A stretch of DNA of 64,000 bases from JAHBXE01 sp044222195. GTDB taxonomy: Bacteria; Planctomycetota; Phycisphaerae; Phycisphaerales; UBA1924. A program made the translations under genes and the position numbers. Of this stretch, positions 60,379 to 64,000 are shown piece by piece. The notes below the pieces were generated by a model that saw nothing but the letters and a program-made list of their open reading frames with translations, made no database searches and had not been told where the DNA came from. Location: the NCBI GenBank assembly GCA_044222195.1, contig JBGANS010000003.1, positions 1-64,000 of the forward strand, in the 5' to 3' direction. Each line of letters begins with the position of its first letter. Position 1 is the first letter of the stretch.

Positions 60379-61041
60379 TCAGCAGGAACGGCGCTTGCGG
60401 CGGAGGCAGGACAGGCCCGCGGCGAGGGCGAGGCCGGCGGTGCCGGGCGCGGGGACGACGGTGTAGCTGACGCGGACGTTGTCCACACCCCAGGAGGCTT
60501 CGCTGACGGAGGGGTTGATGCCACTGCTGTACCAACTGATCCAGACGTGGGGGACGCTGCTGACGGTGAAGGGGACGGAGATGTCGCGGTAGATAGCGTC
60601 GTTGTAGGAGGAGTTGAAGCCGAGGTTGGCGGGGCCGACGTTGGGCGCGCGGAAGCTCTGGGCGGTGCCGTTGGTGGCGAAGGACTCGTAGAACATGACA
60701 TTGCCGTTCATGAGGAGGCCGAAGTAGTCGTTGCCGGCGGTGCCTTCCCACTTGTCGATGGTGTAGAGGTCGAAGGTGAGGGTGTACTGGGCGGATTGCC
60801 CGGCGCCGAGGGTCGGCGAGGGGAGCATGAGGATGGTGCCGTTGTTGCTGAACTGACCCACGAATGTGGAGAAGTTCGAGGCCCAGTTGAGGTGGGCGGC
60901 GGTGCCCCAGGGGGGCTGGTCGAGCGCGGCCTCGAAGGAGTTGGTGTAGACCTGGTAGGTCTGAGCGTTGGCGACGCTGAGCGGGGCGAGGGGGGCCAGG
61001 AGCGCGCAGGTAAGGCTGGCGAGTCGGGTATGGAGTCGCAT
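60379..61041 (-). CDS. Secreted beta-sandwich protein with PEP-CTERM-like tail
   Basis: The 220-residue protein has a signal peptide (LLAPLAPLSVANAQ). The body is a beta-sandwich (TYQVYTNSFEAALDQPPWG, then FVGQFSNNGTILMLP and YTLTFDLYTIDKWEG), a type often found as a LamG/choice-of-anchor domain. The C-terminus VVPAPGTAGLALAAGLSCLR plus RKRRSC follows the PEP-CTERM layout with a PAPG variant. It would be processed by an exosortase. ATG 61041 has AGAGGA 5 bases upstream. Confidence 0.85.
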   Translation of the reverse strand: MRLHTRLASLTCALLAPLAPLSVANAQTYQVYTNSFEAALDQPPWGTAAHLNWASNFSTFVGQFSNNGTILMLPSPTLGAGQSAQYTLTFDLYTIDKWEGTAGNDYFGLLMNGNVMFYESFATNGTAQSFRAPNVGPANLGFNSSYNDAIYRDISVPFTVSSVPHVWISWYSSGINPSVSEASWGVDNVRVSYTVVPAPGTAGLALAAGLSCLRRKRRSC

Positions 61042-61338
61042 CGTCGTCCTCTCTCTCGTTGTGGGCCGCGGCCCTTGCGGGCCGGTCTCTCGTCTCTCGT
61101 GCATCTCCGATGCGCCGGCGGGACTCGCCGATGAGCAACCATGCCACGGGGTGGGCGGCGCGGGGAGGAAACGGATCAAGTTGGTTGCGGCGGGGCTAGG
61201 CCTGCGCGGCGTGCGGAAGCTGGTGAGAAGGTGAGGGCTGGAGGTCGCGTAGGGGGAAGGGGGGCGGACCGGGGTGGAGGCTGATAAAGTCGCGGCGGGC
61301 GGTGTGCCGCGAGGGGTTTGAGGGCCGATATCGGGACC
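61042..61338. other. Divergent gap before the methyltransferase
   Basis: No gene is seen in these 297 bases. A TAAAGT at 61285-61290 is a possible -10 for the + strand. No good -35 pairs were found in either direction. Confidence 0.4.
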
Positions 61339-62181
61339 ATGCCTGTGCTGACGACGGAAGAGATAGACAAGCGGATGGCGGTGCTGGCGGAGTTTGAACC
61401 GGCGCAGGGGCATGTGCGCCGGCGGTTTGGGCTTGCGGAGCGGGATGCGGGGGCGCTGCGGCGCGTGGCGGAGCGGTATGACCCGCCGCTGTGGGCCGCG
61501 GGGTGCATCTCGATGCACGATGCAATGTTTCTGTATGACCTGGTGAGGGGAGTTAGGCCGCGGAAGGTGGTGGAGGTGGGTGTGGCGTCGGGGGCGTCAA
61601 CGGTGTTGCTGCTCAACGCGGTGGCGGATGCGGGGCTGGGGGGCGGGGGGGCGGTGCAGAGCTTTGAGATTCACCCGTGGTGCTACTTCGACCGGAGCAA
61701 GCGGGTGGGGTGCCTGGTGGGGGAGCAGGCGCCGGAGCTGGCGGAGCTGTGGGAGCTGCACGTGCCGGCGACGGCGCGCGAGGCGGGGAAGATGTTCCGG
61801 AAGGAGAAGATCAGCTTCGCGTTCATCGATGCGGACCATCGGCATCCCGCGCCGACGGCGGACTTGCTGTGGTTGTTGCCGTCGCTCGCGCCGGGGGCGT
61901 GGGTGGCGCTGCACGACATTGACCTGCCGAACGTGGCGCTCGCGCACGAGAAGCGGACGGGGGAGAAGGTGAACTGGCACGATCGCGGGGCGAAGGAGCT
62001 CTTTGACGGGTGGCCTTTTGAGAAGATCCGCGGCGGGACGATCGGGGAGCACTGCGGGGGAACGAACATCGGGGCGATCTGTGTGCCCGAGGGTGTGAGG
62101 GCGAAGGACCTCAAGCACATTGTGGAGAAGGCGTGGGAGGTGGAGGGGGATCGGGAGATGAGGAAGTTGCTGGGGGCCTGA
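61339..62181 (+). CDS. Class I SAM-dependent methyltransferase (Methyltransf_24-like)
   Basis: It probably transfers a methyl group to a small molecule or sugar. The 280-residue protein has motif I (KVVEVGVASGASTVLLL, about 75-91), an acidic motif II region (VQSFEIHPWCYFD), and FAFIDADHRHPAPTADLLWL with PGAWVALHDIDLPN, the pattern of the Methyltransf_24 group whose members act in antibiotic or cell-wall sugar modification. The C-terminal half has GGTIGEHCGGTNIGAI. I chose ATG 61339; an upstream TTG at 61318 is possible. It is followed by the GT4 gene in the same direction, so a shared polysaccharide pathway is plausible. Confidence 0.85.
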   Translation: MPVLTTEEIDKRMAVLAEFEPAQGHVRRRFGLAERDAGALRRVAERYDPPLWAAGCISMHDAMFLYDLVRGVRPRKVVEVGVASGASTVLLLNAVADAGLGGGGAVQSFEIHPWCYFDRSKRVGCLVGEQAPELAELWELHVPATAREAGKMFRKEKISFAFIDADHRHPAPTADLLWLLPSLAPGAWVALHDIDLPNVALAHEKRTGEKVNWHDRGAKELFDGWPFEKIRGGTIGEHCGGTNIGAICVPEGVRAKDLKHIVEKAWEVEGDREMRKLLGA

Positions 62182-62190
62182 GGAATCGGA

Positions 62191-62288
62191 GAGCCGGTTT
62201 GTAACCGGCTCTGGTTCCGGACCGGGATGCGGCGTGGACGAAGATCGGAACACACAAAGGCAGGCGGAGCCGGTTGCAAACCGGCTCC
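62191..62288. repeat. Two GAGCCGGTTnnnAACCGGCTC palindromes before the GT4 gene
   Basis: GAGCCGGTTTGTAACCGGCTC (62191-62211, split here by length only) and GGAGCCGGTT-GCA-AACCGGCTCC (62266-62288) are two copies of one palindrome in opposite or equal orientation around about 55 bases. The second copy ends 2 bases before the ATG at 62291. If translation begins at the GTG 62234, the repeat is translated as QAEPVANRLP. Confidence 0.85.
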
Positions 62289-62290
62289 CC

Positions 62291-63952
62291 ATGTTGATTG
62301 CGCTGCCGGATGGGATCAACGTCAGTGGTGTGGCGATGTGGGCGGTGCGGCTGGTGAGCGCGCTGGTGGAACGTGGGGGTGAGGCGGGGTTGGTGCTGCA
62401 TCCGGAGCCGCGGGGGCAGGGACGGGTGGGACTGAAGATTGATTCGCGGGTGAAGATGTTCCGGTGCACGGAGCGGTTTGGGGAGGGAGCGGACCTGGGG
62501 AAGGTGGCGGAGGTGTATCGGGGGGCGGTGCGGGAGATGGCGGGCGGGGGGACAGGCGGCGGGCCAGTAGTGGTGAGCCCGAACCTGCACGGGGATTGTT
62601 ACGGGGCGGTGGCGAAGATCACACAGGAATGTGATGTTCGGGTACTGGGGTGGCAGCACAGCGACAACGAGTATGACGCGCGGGTGCTGGCGCACTATGA
62701 GGAGATGGTGTCGCGGTTTGTGGGTGTGAGTGATGCGATTGAGGGGGTGCTGAAGGAAAGGATCGAGGTGGCCCGACGCTCCGCGGCGGGCGCGTGTCCT
62801 GAGGTATCGGGGGATTCGGATAGGAGTGATAGCGCACGCCTCGGAGAGTCGTGCCACCAAGAGGAGTCGTGCCACCGGAGGGTGGTCAACATTCCGTACG
62901 GGGTGGCGGTGCCTTCGGAGTGGCCGGCGCGGCGGCGGTCTTCGACGTTGAGGCTTCTCTATACGGGGCGGATGGAGCACATGCAGAAGCGGGTGCTGGC
63001 GCTGGTGTTCATGTCGGAGGAGCTGGATCGGCGGCGGGTGCCGCATTCGCTGACGCTGATTGGCGATGGGCCGGCCGCGGCGGAGGTGGATGAATGGATC
63101 GGGGCGCGGGCGAATGTGCGGCGGATCGCGCCCCTAGGACCGCTGTCGGTCGCGGCGATGCTGGAAGAGCATGATGCGCTGGTGCTGCCGTCGCGTTTTG
63201 AAGGGTTGAGTGTGTCGGTGCTGGAGGCGCTGGCGCACGGGTGCGTGCCGATTGTGGCGCGGACGCGATCCGGGGCGGCGCAGGCGGTGGGGGAGGCGGG
63301 CGTAGTGGTTGACGTGGGCGAGGATGCGGAAGAGGAAGAAGTCGGGGCGAGGATGGCCGCGGCGGTGGAGGGGTTCGCGAGGATGGATCGTCCGGCGATG
63401 TCGCGGAAAGCGTGGGAGAGGGCGCGGGAGTTGTTTTCGATTGAGATGCATGTGGAGAAGGTGGAGCGCGTGATGAGGGAGGTTGCGGGGGAGGCGGGGC
63501 GCGTGTGGCCGCCGGAGAGGGTGTGTGCGTTTACGGGGGGAGAAGCGAAGGGCGAGAGTCGAGAGGCGAAGGTGGGAGGCGCAGGGCCGTGGCCGGTGAA
63601 GCCGCAGTTGGTTGGATCGGGGTCGGTGCCGGCGGAGGGTTCGGAGAGAATGCGGGCGCTGCTGGAGTCGCTCGCCGGGCGATCGATTGTGATTCACGGG
63701 ACGGGTGAGCACACGCGGCAGCTCAAGGAAGTGATCGTGAACGCGCCGGTGAAGATCGTGGCGTTCGCGGATGACGATCGCGGGAAGCACGGGACGCGCT
63801 TGTGGGATTGGCCGGTGATTTCGCCGCGGGAAGCGGGGACGCGGGGCGCGACGGATGTGGTGATCAGTTCGTGGATGCACCAGGAGGCGGTGTGGGGGAG
63901 GCGAGGGGTGTATGAGGGGATGGGGGTGAGGGTGTGGAGGGTGTACGAGTGA
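62291..63952 (+). CDS. Glycosyltransferase family 4 (group 1) with C-terminal Rossmann-like extension
   Basis: The 553-residue protein transfers a sugar from a nucleotide donor. It begins MLIALPDGINVSGVAMWAVR. The GT-B C-half has LLYTGRMEHMQKRVLALV, LTLIGDGPAAAEV, the key FEGLSVSVLEALAHGCVPIV (E-x7-E motif) and SGAAQAVGEAGVVVDV. Between the two halves a stretch of about 35 residues (ARRSAAGACPEVSGDSD, then ARLGESCHQEESCHRR) is unlike the family and coded by repeat-type DNA. The last 90 residues form a separate domain (RSIVIHGTGEHTRQL, FADDDRGKHGTRLWDWPVIS). GTG 62234 is an alternative start with GGGA upstream. Confidence 0.82.
   Translation: MLIALPDGINVSGVAMWAVRLVSALVERGGEAGLVLHPEPRGQGRVGLKIDSRVKMFRCTERFGEGADLGKVAEVYRGAVREMAGGGTGGGPVVVSPNLHGDCYGAVAKITQECDVRVLGWQHSDNEYDARVLAHYEEMVSRFVGVSDAIEGVLKERIEVARRSAAGACPEVSGDSDRSDSARLGESCHQEESCHRRVVNIPYGVAVPSEWPARRRSSTLRLLYTGRMEHMQKRVLALVFMSEELDRRRVPHSLTLIGDGPAAAEVDEWIGARANVRRIAPLGPLSVAAMLEEHDALVLPSRFEGLSVSVLEALAHGCVPIVARTRSGAAQAVGEAGVVVDVGEDAEEEEVGARMAAAVEGFARMDRPAMSRKAWERARELFSIEMHVEKVERVMREVAGEAGRVWPPERVCAFTGGEAKGESREAKVGGAGPWPVKPQLVGSGSVPAEGSERMRALLESLAGRSIVIHGTGEHTRQLKEVIVNAPVKIVAFADDDRGKHGTRLWDWPVISPREAGTRGATDVVISSWMHQEAVWGRRGVYEGMGVRVWRVYE
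62816..62884. repeat. Repeat-type insertion within the GT4 gene
   Basis: The bases contain GAGTCGTGCCACCAAGAG then GAGTCGTGCCACCGGAG, two direct copies of GAGTCGTGCCACC. This resembles the GGTGCCACC ends of the intergenic palindromes at 1296-1320 and 2963-2985. It remains in frame. Confidence 0.6.
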
Positions 63953-64000
63953 TGTGCACATCCGGGCCACACTTCATGGACCACCACACTCGCAACATTC

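Noticed and set aside
63953..64000. Gene start at the right edge
   Set aside because: Only 48 bases remain after the GT4 stop and no reading frame can be supported.

Overview
The window is a G+C-rich chromosomal segment that looks like a planctomycete of the class Phycisphaerae (order Phycisphaerales or a close relative). This is inferred from protein families, not from a marker gene. The evidence is: many secreted proteins ending in a tandem Cys-containing dockerin-like module (CYANCDGS ... LTANDFQCFLN ... FAAGC), three ECF sigma factor/serine-threonine kinase pairs, PEP-CTERM-like tails, zinc-ribbon membrane proteins ending in CxxCGY ... CPECG, and several families of dispersed palindromic repeats. 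No tRNA, rRNA or CRISPR array was seen.

Layout. 1-5.7 kb: the C-terminus of an IS4-type transposase, a small zinc-ribbon membrane protein between two copies of a dispersed repeat, dnaN, transketolase and a CBS-domain protein. 5.7-41 kb: an accessory and secretome region. Eleven proteins carry the tandem dockerin-like tail: an esterase, beta-propellers, HAF-repeat proteins, a beta-helix and others. They are mixed with a collagen-like protein, a tail-fibre-like protein and a matrixin-like protein. Three sigma/kinase cassettes (6.9-9.7, 17.8-21.8 and 30.3-33.3 kb) each sit between a divergent secreted gene and a convergent secreted gene. glmM interrupts this region at 38 kb. 40.6-43.8 kb: a heptaheme cytochrome c, an 82-residue protein and a C25 (gingipain-like) peptidase.

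44.0-49.8 kb: a compact virion-head-like cassette of portal, scaffold-like protein, SU10/DUF5309-type major capsid protein, three small connector or tail-like proteins and a holin-like protein. No terminase, protease, tape measure or integrase is present. Its six intergenic gaps are nearly equal in length (about 113-165 bp) and each holds a large, usually long inverted repeat. This is the most unusual system in the window. 50-64 kb: pyruvate phosphate dikinase with an intrinsic terminator, PabB, a YqaE/Pmp3 protein, a Nudix hydrolase, two PEP-CTERM-like proteins, an operon of a domain-swapped HldE-like protein, a hypothetical protein and a GT2 glycosyltransferase, then a methyltransferase and a GT4 glycosyltransferase.

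Two features recur. Several genes (sigma factor 1, the 33.4-kb dockerin protein, glmM, the 82-aa protein, the C25 peptidase, pabB and the Nudix gene) have a TAnnnT hexamer ending 5-8 nt before the start codon, the signature of leaderless mRNAs. Short intergenic-type repeats also appear in frame inside coding genes (glmM, both glycosyltransferases). Starts were chosen from Shine-Dalgarno sites, signal peptides or these promoters. All functional calls rest on motif recognition by eye.
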